Shown here: one piece after another, positions 1-7,335 of the stretch
Numbering within the stretch: position 1 is the stretch's first letter
Layout of the letters: each line of letters begins with the position of its first letter
From: Bacteroidales bacterium
GTDB taxonomy: Bacteria; Bacteroidota; Bacteroidia; Bacteroidales; UBA1715
Assembly (NCBI GenBank): GCA_017516865.1
Contig: JAFXAU010000023.1
Coordinates: forward strand, 1 to 64,000
Direction: 5' to 3'
DNA length: 64,000 nt
Made by a program: the position numbers and the translations under genes
The notes under the pieces: model-generated
Told to the model about the DNA's origin: nothing
Databases searched by the model: none
The model's input: only the letters and a program-made list of their open reading frames with translations

Positions 1-66
1 AATATCCGCATGAACGAAAAAGATAAACTTTTATTCATGTTTCAAAAATCAATGTCATCAAAATAA
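1..66 (+). CDS. C-terminal end of an unidentified protein (partial)
   Basis: A frame open from the left edge encodes 21 residues ending in the TAA at 64-66. That TAA shares one base with the ATG of the next small gene, an overlap typical of co-translated genes. Only the hydrophilic tail is visible, so no family can be assigned. It may be chance reading frame; the overlap is the only support. Confidence 0.25.
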   Translation, partial: NIRMNEKDKLLFMFQKSMSSK

Positions 67-284
67 TGGAGCGGTCAGGAAATTTCTATAAGGCAATACG
101 GTTGGGATATATACTTATCTCCATTCTTATCGGATGTATGGTTAAGATGTTTGGTCAGGGAAATATACGTCGTTGGCGAGAGAAAGGTCTTGTTGAGCCT
201 GTCAGTAAGCGTCCTGGCAAGATTGAATACCGAGTTTCTGACTTGCGTATTCTTCAACAGCGTAAACAAGATTATTTCGATTAA
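66..284 (+). CDS. Small protein with C-terminal helix-turn-helix-like segment
   Basis: This encodes 72 residues. The C-terminal 45 look like an excisionase/MerR-type winged HTH: a VKMFG stretch, then NIRRWREKGLVEPVSKR, then GKIEYRVSDLRIL, the usual recognition-helix plus wing pattern with an aromatic just before SDL. The first 22 residues are hydrophobic and do not resemble the start of such a domain, so the N-terminus may be damaged or the true frame may continue from upstream. The start overlaps the preceding stop codon. A nested hairpin and a strong terminator follow at 290-370. The likely role is DNA binding associated with a mobile or accessory element, but this is inference. Confidence 0.4.
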   Translation: MERSGNFYKAIRLGYILISILIGCMVKMFGQGNIRRWREKGLVEPVSKRPGKIEYRVSDLRILQQRKQDYFD

Positions 285-289
285 TTTAA

Positions 290-339
290 AACGAGGTCAT
301 TGCCAAAGGTTCACGGTCGCTCCGTGAAGGCGCCTCGTT
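290..339 (+). other. Nested imperfect hairpin after the HTH gene
   Basis: Outer arms AACGAGG (290-296) and CCTCGTT (333-339) are exactly complementary. GCC (302-304) pairs with GGC (329-331), and TTCACGG (310-316) pairs with CCGTGAA (322-328) around loop TCGCT. The right arm is almost continuous while the left arm carries two 5-nt bulges. It lies directly upstream of a terminator, so it is probably part of a transcript's 3' end. Confidence 0.5.
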
Positions 340-370
340 ACACCCAGGCACACGCCTGGGTGTTTTGTTT
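340..370 (+). terminator. Strong intrinsic terminator
   Basis: A perfect 10-bp stem ACACCCAGGC (340-349) / GCCTGGGTGT (354-363) with loop ACAC is followed by TTTGTTT. It ends transcription of the small HTH gene from the left. Confidence 0.8.
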
Positions 371-454
371 CTCTGTCAATTTTGCCGCCGAAAAAGTGGG
401 GAAAAGCTCCAATTTTAATTGCGTACAAAAAATTAAAAGAATGTACTTTTCTTG

Positions 455-643
455 TCACTTTAACTGCTCTATGACGCTGCTCAGGAGAAACTTCACCCTA
501 TCCTCTTCATAGGGATGTTCCCTAATGAAATCGTTGATTGTCTTCACTTGGTCGGCAATAGAACCAATAACCCTTATGGCTTTCGACTGCGCCTTTTCTG
601 TGTATGGCTTCTTTGGCCGTCCTGCGTGTTTGGGGTATAATAC
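455..643 (-). pseudogene. Out-of-frame C-terminal extension of the 574-1278 gene
   Basis: In the frame one base off the upstream gene the minus strand encodes about 62 open residues, starting near YPKHAGRPKKPYTEKAQ and ending in FLLSSVIEQLK before a TGA at 455-457. The segment looks protein-like: an AT-hook-like GRPKK, then an amphipathic helical region with charged residues. It has no start codon of its own. One extra C in the CCCC run (GGGG on plus, 632-635) would join it to the upstream gene after IIRYYTP, giving a protein of about 274 residues. I therefore read it as the real C-terminus separated by a one-base deletion, a slippage tract, or a sequencing error. Confidence 0.5.
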
Positions 644-1278
644 CTAATGATTTTTTTTATGCCTTTTACTTCACCATTCTTTTTTTGGCTGTAATCCCAT
701 GTTGCATCCTCAAATTCATTTGTTAATTTATTTTTTATTTGCTCATCATAATAACATAAATCAACATCTTCTATACCATATCTTTTTATAGGTTTCTTAC
801 ATATTTTACAGTTTTGATTTGTACATGGTTTCAACTCAGGCCATGTTTTTAATTCAAAACAAGTATTTAAGATTTCAAGAGAACAAACCGAAGGTCCAGT
901 TATGAAATTTCCCTTATCATCTTTTAGACTTCTAATCAAAATACCTCCAAACTTTGCCGAATTTTTATCAAAATTACTATTAAAACAAATGTCGAAACCA
1001 CTGTAATGAAAAAAGAAATCTCCAGCATTTTTGTTCTTGCGAGGATAAGTTTTCTCATTCCATTTTTCATCCCATTTACCTTTTTCATCCCTTTTATCTT
1101 TTTCATAATAATAGAACTCAATTTCTGCAAAATAGTACTTCTTGTCCCCGCATTGAATGCAGTAATTTCTGAGCATTTTTGTTGCTATATCCAAACAGTT
1201 CCCTTTAAAATCATCCAGAGAGTTTTTTTTGCAGTTATCAAATGGATTTGTTAATAATGTTTTTAAATCTTTTCCCAT
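574..1278 (-). CDS. Protein resembling alkyladenine DNA glycosylase (Mpg-like), possibly frameshifted
   Basis: This encodes 234 residues from the ATG at 1278; an upstream TTG in the same frame overlaps the -7 box and is unlikely. The middle has the order of features seen in Mpg/AAG glycosylases: FAEIEFYYY (where AAG has its ETEAY segment), then TYPRKNKNAGDFFFHYSGFDICF, broken here after TYPR (compare the PRN...G.LYVYIIYG.H.C.N region), then GGILIRSL (compare VLIRALEP). A CTNQNCKICKKPIKRYG cluster follows that could bind a metal. If right, it excises alkylated bases, but the match is a remembered pattern, not an alignment. The last 17 or so residues are probably misread because of a C-run. Codon use is AT-rich compared with the metabolic genes. 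Confidence 0.45.
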   Translation of the reverse strand: MGKDLKTLLTNPFDNCKKNSLDDFKGNCLDIATKMLRNYCIQCGDKKYYFAEIEFYYYEKDKRDEKGKWDEKWNEKTYPRKNKNAGDFFFHYSGFDICFNSNFDKNSAKFGGILIRSLKDDKGNFITGPSVCSLEILNTCFELKTWPELKPCTNQNCKICKKPIKRYGIEDVDLCYYDEQIKNKLTNEFEDATWDYSQKKNGEVKGIKKIIRYYTPNTQDGQRSHTQKRRSRKP

Positions 1279-1305
1279 AACCTTTAAAATTTTTGATTCC
1301 AAAAG

Positions 1306-1313
1306 CAAAGGTA
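1306..1313 (-). promoter_or_regulatory. -7 promoter element of the Mpg-like gene
   Basis: TACCTTTG on the minus strand matches the Bacteroidetes -7 consensus TAnnTTTG. It lies 28 bases upstream of the ATG at 1278, with an A-rich AAAGG leader before the start. No good -33 TTTG is visible. Confidence 0.55.
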
Positions 1314-1651
1314 AATCATACCTTGAAAGAAAAAAAACTAAAAATGTTAAAAATTGTTAAAAGTTTGAAAAAGATACAATTAATTGATTTACAAATAGTT
1401 AAAGCTACGGAAGTCAATTTTATGTTTTATCTGTAAATACAGAATGTTTAGTTTCAAACAAACTGTCGCGCAAGCTTGTCCACAACTCGAAAAAAAATAT
1501 TGTTTGGCGTACCCAACAACAAAGCGAGATTGATTATTTGGAATATAACGGCGGAAATTTTGTACCGAAATCTTTGCATAATAAGTTGCGATTTGTAGCA
1601 AAGATGGCTATTCATTTTTCGCAATTACGCCTCAAAGCAATACGCCACAAA
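1314..1651. other. Intergenic stretch without recognisable genes
   Basis: About 340 AT-rich bases. A 70-codon minus-strand frame (1389-1601) has no start context and no protein-like pattern. I see no tRNA, terminator or insertion-sequence end. It may be decayed accessory DNA. Confidence 0.4.
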
Positions 1652-2170
1652 TTATAATTTTCGCAAGCAACACATTTTTCTTTTTACATCTTTAACAAGA
1701 CGAACACTCCGACCGATACTGCGGTCGCCGAAACTCACGAAGACTTTACCATCGCCAAAGTAGAAAAGGTAGGCTTCGTCGTTGCCCTTAGCAGACAAAG
1801 ACCAATATTCCCCACAACTACCCATATAGTACACGTCCGAACCATTACGACCGCCAGCAGCAGGAAAAAATATGGATTTGCCATTTTTTTTACTCGTAAA
1901 CAATCCTCCATTAACTCCATTATTCGTTGTCCACTTATAATCACAGTTTTCCAATAATTCATTTATTTCTTCTATGGTTGGAACTCGCCATTTAGAATTT
2001 GATAATTCTTGAGCTTCGTCAAATGTATAGTATTCTCCATATTCTTCGGGTGTATTTGCACCAACATTGCACGTTGCCCATTTCACAGAAAGACCTAAAT
2101 CCACTGCTTTTTGGCAAAAACCTGCAAAACCAAGAATGAGAAAGATTGCGATGGAGAAAAGTTGTTTCAT
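1652..2170 (-). CDS. Secreted 'Fibrobacter succinogenes paralogous' domain protein
   Basis: This encodes 172 residues with a signal peptide (MKQLFSIAIFLILGFAGFCQ, cleavage before K). The mature part has the hallmark order VDLGLSVKWATCNVGA, PEEYGEYYTFDEA, WRVPTIEEINELL, FFPAAGGRN, GEYWSLS and RSVRLV. These proteins are common in multi-copy form in Bacteroidales and Fibrobacter and have a fold related to the formylglycine-generating-enzyme/C-type-lectin group. Their function is unknown, presumably at the cell surface. The tail after RSVRLV (KDVKRKMCCLRKL) is unusual and may be readthrough past the native end. The gene stands alone between intergenic spacers. Confidence 0.8.
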   Translation of the reverse strand: MKQLFSIAIFLILGFAGFCQKAVDLGLSVKWATCNVGANTPEEYGEYYTFDEAQELSNSKWRVPTIEEINELLENCDYKWTTNNGVNGGLFTSKKNGKSIFFPAAGGRNGSDVYYMGSCGEYWSLSAKGNDEAYLFYFGDGKVFVSFGDRSIGRSVRLVKDVKRKMCCLRKL

Positions 2171-2191
2171 AACATATCCATTTTAACACCT

Positions 2192-2199
2192 CAAAAATA
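2192..2199 (-). promoter_or_regulatory. -7 element of the 'Fibrobacter paralogous' protein gene
   Basis: TATTTTTG on the minus strand lies 21 bases upstream of the ATG at 2170 and matches TAnnTTTG. No convincing -33 element is seen. Confidence 0.5.
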
Positions 2200-2267
2200 A
2201 CAAAAAAAGTGAACAACTTTTTGGGGAGTTCAGTCTTATTATGTCTGTCAAACGAATAATCAACCCC

Positions 2268-2290
2268 AATTCTTAATTCCTAATTCATTG
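2268..2290. repeat. Intergenic AATTCTTAATTC-type repeat
   Basis: AATTCTTAATTC followed by CTAATTCATTG is one copy of a low-complexity intergenic family also seen at 44626-44660, 45924-45950 and 51391-51415. Confidence 0.5.
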
Positions 2291-2353
2291 CAAATTTCGC
2301 TGTTTCCCCTTCTATCTCCACGAAAGACATCCCGAGATTACGGTTTATTTTCA

Positions 2354-2384
2354 TTTGGAAGTTTAACGTTTTTCTATACATTTG
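2354..2384 (+). promoter_or_regulatory. Promoter of the ORF6N gene
   Basis: A textbook Bacteroidetes promoter: -33 TTTG at 2354-2357, 19-base spacer, -7 TACATTTG at 2377-2384. The in-frame TTG at 2382 lies inside the -7 element, which supports the ATG at 2409 as the true start. Confidence 0.75.
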
Positions 2385-2408
2385 CCCCATCATATAAACA
2401 ATTACATA

Positions 2409-3008
2409 ATGAATAATCTACAACCCGTTCAACCTATTTCGGTTGACAACCTTAAGACAAAAATTTACGAATTTCGTGGGCAAAAAGTTATGCTTGACAG
2501 AGATTTGGCAGAATTATACCACGTTGAAACAAAAGTACTTAACCAAGCGGTAAAACGAAACATAAAACGGTTTCCAACAGATTTTATGTTTCAATTAAAT
2601 CAAGATGAGTTTGAAATCTTGAAGTCACAATTTGTGACTTCAAATTGGGGAGGAGTCCGAAAACTACCTTACGCCTTTACAGAACAAGGATTAGCTATGT
2701 TATCGGGACTCTTAAATAGTGATATTGCTATTGATGTGAATATCAACATTATGCGTGCATTTGTAACATTACGGCACTCAATTGGAATAGTTGCAGACAA
2801 GGATTTGCGCTATGAAAACCTTTCGCTTCGCGTAGATAAACTGAACGATTACATAGAAAACGTTCTGCAAACCCAAAACGATATAAACGACGACACTGCA
2901 GCACAATTAGAACTAATAAACCAAACCCTTGCAGAATTGCAAGCAGAAAACACCATACGAAAAGAATTTGCCGAACGGAAACCTGTTGGGTTTAAGATTG
3001 AGAAATGA
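2409..3008 (+). CDS. ORF6N domain-containing DNA-binding protein
   Basis: This encodes 199 residues from the ATG at 2409. Residues about 12-95 are an ORF6N (KilA-N/BRO-type) domain: [43 protein letters not shown], and [17 protein letters not shown]. The C-terminal half ([20 protein letters not shown] onward) is predicted coiled coil, fitting oligomerisation. ORF6N proteins are DNA-binding accessory proteins frequent in phages and in Bacteroidetes chromosomes. No phage genes flank this one, so it is a lone chromosomal copy. A decayed relative lies at 4711-4824 and shares its exact 3' end. Confidence 0.85.
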   Translation: MNNLQPVQPISVDNLKTKIYEFRGQKVMLDRDLAELYHVETKVLNQAVKRNIKRFPTDFMFQLNQDEFEILKSQFVTSNWGGVRKLPYAFTEQGLAMLSGLLNSDIAIDVNINIMRAFVTLRHSIGIVADKDLRYENLSLRVDKLNDYIENVLQTQNDINDDTAAQLELINQTLAELQAENTIRKEFAERKPVGFKIEK

Positions 3009-3114
3009 ACAACAGCATTCTTGTGATTAAAAATACCTTGCGAAAATATCAAAATTCTGGTATTAAGAATTTCGGTTGTAAACTTTTTCGCATTGCTTTT
3101 TTCGTTTTGTAAAC

Positions 3115-3146
3115 GTTGGCTTTTATTGCATTTTTTTTTACTTTTG
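3115..3146 (+). promoter_or_regulatory. Promoter of the GH43 gene
   Basis: -7 TACTTTTG at 3139-3146 with GTTG at 3115-3118 (20-base spacer). The -7 element ends 13 bases before the ATG at 3160. Confidence 0.6.
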
Positions 3147-3159
3147 AAAAAATTCACAA

Positions 3160-4674
3160 ATGAAGAAACTTTTTGTTTTTTTGGCATTGTTTATCAGTTG
3201 CTTGTCGTATTCTCAGGAAAAAGACGGCGGACTGGTATTAGATATAGAACGTGCGTTAGGAAACAGCGAAACCTTTAACAATCCTCTGTTTGCAGGTGAT
3301 TATCCCGACCCGAGCATTTTGGTTGACGGCGACACGTATTATATTGTTCATTCGTCGTTTGAATACTATCCAGGACTGACAATTTGGTCGTCGCACAATT
3401 TAAAAGACTGGATTCCCGTGCAAAGTCCGCTCACAAAATATGTTGGCTCCGTATGGGCTCCTGATTTTGTGAAATACGATGGAAAGTATTATATTTATTT
3501 CCCTGCTGGTACAACGAACTACGTGATTTGGGCTGATTCCATAAAGGGGAAATGGTCCGAACCGATTGATTTGCACATTGGCGGCATCGATCCAGGTCAC
3601 ATAACCGACGGGAAAGGTCGGCGGTATTTGTATTTCAGCAACGGTGGATATATTCAGCTGACAAAAGACGGTCTTGCCACAAAAGGCGAATACAAACACG
3701 TGTACGATGGTTGGGAAATTCCCCGCGAATGGTCAATTGAATGTTTTTGTATGGAAGGACCAAAACTGACAAAACACGACGATTATTATTATTTGACGGT
3801 TGCCGAAGGAGGAACGGCTGGTCCTGCAACAGGACACATGGTGATTTCAGCACGTTCCAAGTCGCCGCTCGGACCATGGGAAAATTCGCCGTACAACCCG
3901 ATTCTTCGTGCAAAATCATCTCACGAAAATTGGTGTTCTATAGGACATGCTACACCTTTTGCCGATAAAAACGGCGATTGGTGGATGGTGTTTCATGGCT
4001 ACGAAAACGGACATTACAATATGGGGCGGCAAACTTGCCTTGCTCCTATAGAATGGACACAAGACGGTTGGTGGAAACTTCCCGACGGTTATGCTGTGGA
4101 AAAGTCTTTCGACATGAACATCAAACAATATGGCGTTAGAATACCGCAAGAGAACAACATTCGTCCCAAATTATTTCATTTTTGGAAAGAATACGACATT
4201 TCCCGATTTACTGAAATTGGCAACAAATTCATTGTAAATGGCAAAGGAACCGACGTTGTTTCGAGCAGTCCTTTGCTACTTACTCCATCAAATCATTCCT
4301 ATGAATGTTCGGTGGAAGTGGAAATTGACGGAGACGCCATTGCGGGATTGTTACTATTTTACAACGAAAAAGCATATTCGGGCATTTTGGCTGATAAGTC
4401 GGACGTGCTTTCAAACCTGCGTGGATGGCAGTTTCCCACGGAAACCAACGTACACAAACGTCACGTATTTCTCAAATTGAAAAATTACGAAGATGTGGTG
4501 GATATGTATTATAGTTTAGACGGGAAAAATTGGACGAAAACGACCAATTCGTTCGACATTTCTGGGTATCACCACAATGTTTTAGGCGAATTCTTAGCGG
4601 TCCGAATCGCCCTTGTTTCTATTGGCGAGGGTTCCGTTACATTCAAGGATTTCAATTATCAACCAATTGAATAA
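3160..4674 (+). CDS. Secreted glycoside hydrolase family 43 protein
   Basis: This encodes 504 residues with a signal peptide (residues 1-19, ending SYSQ). Residues 40-320 form the five-bladed propeller. The three GH43 acidic residues are in place: D50 in DYPDPS (base), D144 in GIDPGHITDG (pKa modulator) and E199 in MEGPKL (acid). Supporting motifs are WAPD, YYIYFPAG and WSIGHATPF-like CSIGHATPF. Residues 340-504 form a C-terminal beta-sandwich (GH43_C2/concanavalin-like: LLFYNEKAY, MYYSLDGKNW, FKDFNYQ). The family cleaves xylo- or arabino-oligosaccharides; the exact substrate cannot be told here. No SusC/SusD genes adjoin, so it is not in an obvious polysaccharide utilisation locus. It probably acts in the periplasm or at the surface. 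Confidence 0.93.
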   Translation: MKKLFVFLALFISCLSYSQEKDGGLVLDIERALGNSETFNNPLFAGDYPDPSILVDGDTYYIVHSSFEYYPGLTIWSSHNLKDWIPVQSPLTKYVGSVWAPDFVKYDGKYYIYFPAGTTNYVIWADSIKGKWSEPIDLHIGGIDPGHITDGKGRRYLYFSNGGYIQLTKDGLATKGEYKHVYDGWEIPREWSIECFCMEGPKLTKHDDYYYLTVAEGGTAGPATGHMVISARSKSPLGPWENSPYNPILRAKSSHENWCSIGHATPFADKNGDWWMVFHGYENGHYNMGRQTCLAPIEWTQDGWWKLPDGYAVEKSFDMNIKQYGVRIPQENNIRPKLFHFWKEYDISRFTEIGNKFIVNGKGTDVVSSSPLLLTPSNHSYECSVEVEIDGDAIAGLLLFYNEKAYSGILADKSDVLSNLRGWQFPTETNVHKRHVFLKLKNYEDVVDMYYSLDGKNWTKTTNSFDISGYHHNVLGEFLAVRIALVSIGEGSVTFKDFNYQPIE

Positions 4675-4710
4675 TGTAAACTATGATAAAAAATGATGCG
4701 ACTTCGGTGT

Positions 4711-4824
4711 TTTTGCGAGGACTTTATGTTTAGACTTTCCTCCAAAGAATGGAATTCTATGTCATCACAAATTGTGACAACATCATTTTCAAAATGTCCA
4801 AAGTTAAGATTGAGAAATGAACAA
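4711..4824 (+). pseudogene. Decayed ORF6N gene fragment
   Basis: The frame starting near 4693 reads FCEDFMFRLSSKEWNSMSSQ and continues IVTTSFSKCPK, matching the FP-DFMFQL middle of the ORF6N domain of the gene at 2409-3008. It then jumps into a 21-base sequence (4804-4824) identical to the 3' end of that gene (2992-3012). An ORF6N paralogue that lost the section between the domain middle and its end explains both halves. No start codon context or intact domain remains. Confidence 0.65.
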
Positions 4825-4910
4825 TGGTGTTTTGTAGAACACTTTCAACTCTCTTTGCAACCGAGTTGCAGAAAATCTGTTGTATGTTTGCCGTATAAAA
4901 TGATGACAAA

Positions 4911-5663
4911 ATGAGTGCAATAATAACAGCATTGTTGATTCCATTAGCGGGAACGGTTTTAGGTTCCGCTTTTGTGTTTTTTATGAAGAACGAAATGCCC
5001 GAATTGTTTCAGAAAATATTGTTGGGATTTGCTTCGGGCGTGATGGTTGCCGCTTCGGTGTGGTCGCTTTTGATTCCTGCTATCGACATGGGCAGCGTGT
5101 GGCCCGTGGTTGTTGGTCTGCTTGGCGGTTTTGCGTTCCTGTTGCTTATCGACTACATTACGCCGCATATTCACCCCAAAGGCGGACCAGAAGGTCCGCA
5201 AAGCCATCTGTCGCGGACAACAATGTTGGCTCTGGCGGTTACAATCCACAATTTTCCCGAAGGAATGGCGGTGGGTGTGGCTATTGCCGGCGCAGCCACG
5301 GCAGACTTCAGCACGGCGAGTGCCATCGCTCTTGCCGTTGGTATTGCCATACAAAACATTCCCGAAGGAGCAATCATTTCCATGCCGCTCCGTAGTGCGG
5401 GAAACAGTCGCTTAAAATCATTCGCCATTGGCAGTCTGAGCGGCGTGGTGGAACCTGTGGGCGGAGCTTTGGTGCTTCTGCTTGCATCGGCGGCAACCGC
5501 CACTATGCCATATCTGCTTCCGTTTGCCGCAGGCGCAATGTTGTACGTGGTTATTGAAGAACTGATTCCCGAATCCTCACAAGGCGAACATTCCAACGTG
5601 GCGACCATCGGTTTCGCCATCGGATTTGCCATGATGATGGTGCTCGACGTGGTGATGGGGTAA
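4911..5663 (+). CDS. ZIP family divalent metal transporter
   Basis: This encodes 250 residues with about eight membrane segments. The ZIP metal-site motifs are present: HNFPEG (H113-E117), QNIPEG (Q148-E152) and EELIPE (E216-E217), as in GufA/ZupT-like bacterial ZIPs. It imports zinc or another divalent metal (iron or manganese) across the inner membrane. The variable loop HIHPKGGPEGPQSHL carries two histidines. It lies 170 bases upstream of the imelysin lipoprotein gene, itself tied to metal uptake, so the pair may be functionally linked. The hairpin that follows (5692-5731) could end its transcript. Confidence 0.9.
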   Translation: MSAIITALLIPLAGTVLGSAFVFFMKNEMPELFQKILLGFASGVMVAASVWSLLIPAIDMGSVWPVVVGLLGGFAFLLLIDYITPHIHPKGGPEGPQSHLSRTTMLALAVTIHNFPEGMAVGVAIAGAATADFSTASAIALAVGIAIQNIPEGAIISMPLRSAGNSRLKSFAIGSLSGVVEPVGGALVLLLASAATATMPYLLPFAAGAMLYVVIEELIPESSQGEHSNVATIGFAIGFAMMMVLDVVMG

Positions 5664-5691
5664 TACAAGTCATACGTATATAAAACTGTGT

Positions 5692-5750
5692 GAGGGTAGG
5701 GGAAAACATAGTTACACTGTCCCTAACCCTCAAATCCTCATTTTTAGGGA
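5692..5750 (+). promoter_or_regulatory. Alternative hairpins between ZIP and imelysin genes
   Basis: GAGGGT-AGGG (5692-5701) pairs with CCCT-A-ACCCTC (5721-5731), 10 bp with one bulge. The right arm can instead pair as TCCCTAA (5720-5726) with TTAGGGA (5744-5750). The two are mutually exclusive. No U-tract follows the first, so it is not a classic terminator. Confidence 0.4.
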
Positions 5751-5781
5751 TTGTATGCCTTTTTTGTTTCATATTCCTTTG
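5732..5781 (+). promoter_or_regulatory. Inverted-repeat operator and promoter of the imelysin gene
   Basis: An inverted repeat AATCCT-N8-GGGATT (5733-5752) inside a 22-base block that recurs with one mismatch upstream of the di-haem oxidoreductase gene (43046-43067). Its last bases, TTG at 5751-5753, serve as the -33 element, with TTCCTTTG at 5774-5781 as -7 (20-base spacer). A protein bound here would affect transcription directly. Confidence 0.6.
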
Positions 5782-5833
5782 CACTGTCAAAATAAAAATG
5801 TGTAAAGGTAGTAAACAATAATTTTATAATAAT

Positions 5834-6985
5834 ATGAAACAGAGTAAGTTAAAAGTTTTGATTTTGGGTGCCGTGGCAGTATTGGCAATGGCATCGTGTG
5901 ACAAAAAAAATGACAACAAAAAAGATGATGTTGTCGAAGCAGCCAACATTGAATATTCGTCAAAAAATGCGAATAGTTGGCACAATTATATGAATAATGT
6001 AGCCGCTTTGCTTAAAGCTGACGCAACTGCGCTTTACACTTCGTGGGCAACGGTCTACAACGACGGCGAGGCGTTCGCAACCACATTCAAGTCGCACAAT
6101 TCGTCGTACAAAACGGCATTGAACTGCATCGAACAAATTCTCGAAGGCTGTCAGGATATTGCCAGCGAGGTTGGTACGGCAAAAATTGGCGACCCGTACG
6201 ATTTGTACCAATCGGGAAAAACAACCGAAGCACTCTATGCAGTGGAATCGTGGTATAGTTGGCACTCGCGCGATGACTACACCAACAACATTTATTCCAT
6301 TCGCAACTCGTACTACGGAAGCCTTGACGGAAATCCAGCCGAAAATTCGTTGTACAATTTGATTTCGACGAAAAATGCCGATTTGCACAACGAAGTTGTT
6401 TCTGCAATTTCTGGCGCGGCTCAGGCTATTCAGGCTATTCCGCAACCATTCCGCAACAACATCAACAGCACAGAAAGCGGAAAGGCAATGGATGCGTGTG
6501 CAGCTTTGGAGGCAACGCTCGTAAAACTTGAATCATACATTCAAGACGAAGCGTCAATCAACAGCGACGAAGTTCTTGACCCAATTGTGACAAACTACGT
6601 TGATGTGGTTGTGTTGCCTACCTACAAAGCATTACAAGAAAAAGCGATTGCACTTCAATCTGCCGTGACTGCGTTGAACAACGACCGCACTAGTGCAAAT
6701 TTCAGCAAAGCCTGCAATGCGTGGTTGGAAGCCCGCGAGCCGTGGGAATCAAGCGAGGCGTTCTTGTTCGGTCCTGTTGACGAACTTGGTCTTGATCCGA
6801 ATATGGACTCATGGCCACTCGACCAAGATGCAATCGTTAAAATATTGGAATCAGGCAATTACAACGAAATGAATTGGAGCGATGGCGATTCTGACGAGGC
6901 AATCGAAGCTGCTCAAAGCGTCCGCGGTTTCCACACGTTGGAGTTTTTGTTATTCAAGGACGGATTGCCAAGAACGGTAGAATAA
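5834..6985 (+). CDS. Imelysin family lipoprotein (circularly permuted order)
   Basis: This encodes 383 residues. The lipoprotein signal ends LAMASC (C22), so the mature protein is anchored in an envelope membrane facing the periplasm or surface. Imelysin (peptidase M75 / EfeO-like) signatures are AWLEAREPWESSEAFLFGP, DPNMDSWPLD and the GxHxxE motif GFHTLEFLLF. In most imelysins that motif lies in the first half. Here it is the last element (about residues 370-380), and what is normally the second half (SWHNYM, YSWHSRDDYTNN) comes first. Imelysins bind metals and are often iron-regulated; peptidase activity is doubtful. The putative operator upstream is shared with the di-haem oxidoreductase gene at 43132, a frequent genomic partner of imelysins. 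Confidence 0.9.
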   Translation: MKQSKLKVLILGAVAVLAMASCDKKNDNKKDDVVEAANIEYSSKNANSWHNYMNNVAALLKADATALYTSWATVYNDGEAFATTFKSHNSSYKTALNCIEQILEGCQDIASEVGTAKIGDPYDLYQSGKTTEALYAVESWYSWHSRDDYTNNIYSIRNSYYGSLDGNPAENSLYNLISTKNADLHNEVVSAISGAAQAIQAIPQPFRNNINSTESGKAMDACAALEATLVKLESYIQDEASINSDEVLDPIVTNYVDVVVLPTYKALQEKAIALQSAVTALNNDRTSANFSKACNAWLEAREPWESSEAFLFGPVDELGLDPNMDSWPLDQDAIVKILESGNYNEMNWSDGDSDEAIEAAQSVRGFHTLEFLLFKDGLPRTVE

Positions 6986-7011
6986 AAGTAAGTCATATTT
7001 TATAATTCCGT

Positions 7012-7045
7012 GTAGAGGCGTCACATTTGTGACGTCTCTCTTTTT
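7012..7045 (+). terminator. Palindromic repeat acting as terminator after imelysin
   Basis: GAGGCGTCACA / TGTGACGTCTC stem (7015-7039) followed by TTTTT. It belongs to the GTAGAGACG palindrome family found nine times in this window and ends the imelysin transcript. Confidence 0.7.
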
Positions 7046-7236
7046 ATACATATCATTGTTCTATTTATTACTAAACGGAACGGACAAATCTTCGCCATCG
7101 CTCATTCTTATAATTGCTATCGCTTTTCTTTTATTAAACAACGCAAATAGTTGGTATTGAGAAAAACCATCACGGTTGTTTCTTTTTCAACGGAAATCGG
7201 GATTCCTTTGTGCTTGTAAACAAAAAACGTATTGAT

Positions 7237-7305
7237 ATGGGATTTTTAATTGTTATGGGCGTTATGTTAGCTCTTATTTTTGCAAAAGTATTTTTGTTCA
7301 ATTAA
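7237..7305 (+). CDS. Putative 22-residue membrane peptide
   Basis: ATG at 7237 opens 22 codons (MGFLIVMGVMLALIFAKVF, then LFN) and a TAA at 7303. The peptide is one transmembrane helix with a single lysine. It is followed 30 bases later by a perfect intrinsic terminator, so a short dedicated transcript is likely. An A-rich leader precedes the ATG, and TTCCTTTG near 7212-7219 could be its -7 element. No family is recognised. Single-helix peptides of this size usually bind and regulate membrane transporters, but the partner is unknown. It could also be a non-coding small RNA. Confidence 0.4.
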   Translation: MGFLIVMGVMLALIFAKVFLFN

Positions 7306-7335
7306 CTTTTAGTCAATTAATTAAACAACGATGAA

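Noticed and set aside
290..346. Possible integron attC site (bulged hairpin ending in GTTACAC)
   Set aside because: The 5' and 3' boxes do not match RYYYAAC / GTTRRRY and there is no integrase or cassette array.
300..512. 70-codon plus-strand frame
   Set aside because: It runs through the terminator at 340-370 and has no protein-like pattern or start context.
1389..1601. 70-codon minus-strand frame
   Set aside because: No leader, no recognisable domain, composition like its AT-rich surroundings.
5171..5668. 165-codon frame opposite the ZIP gene (and similar long antisense frames opposite GC-richer genes)
   Set aside because: They mirror codon bias of the sense genes; the sense strand carries full family motifs.
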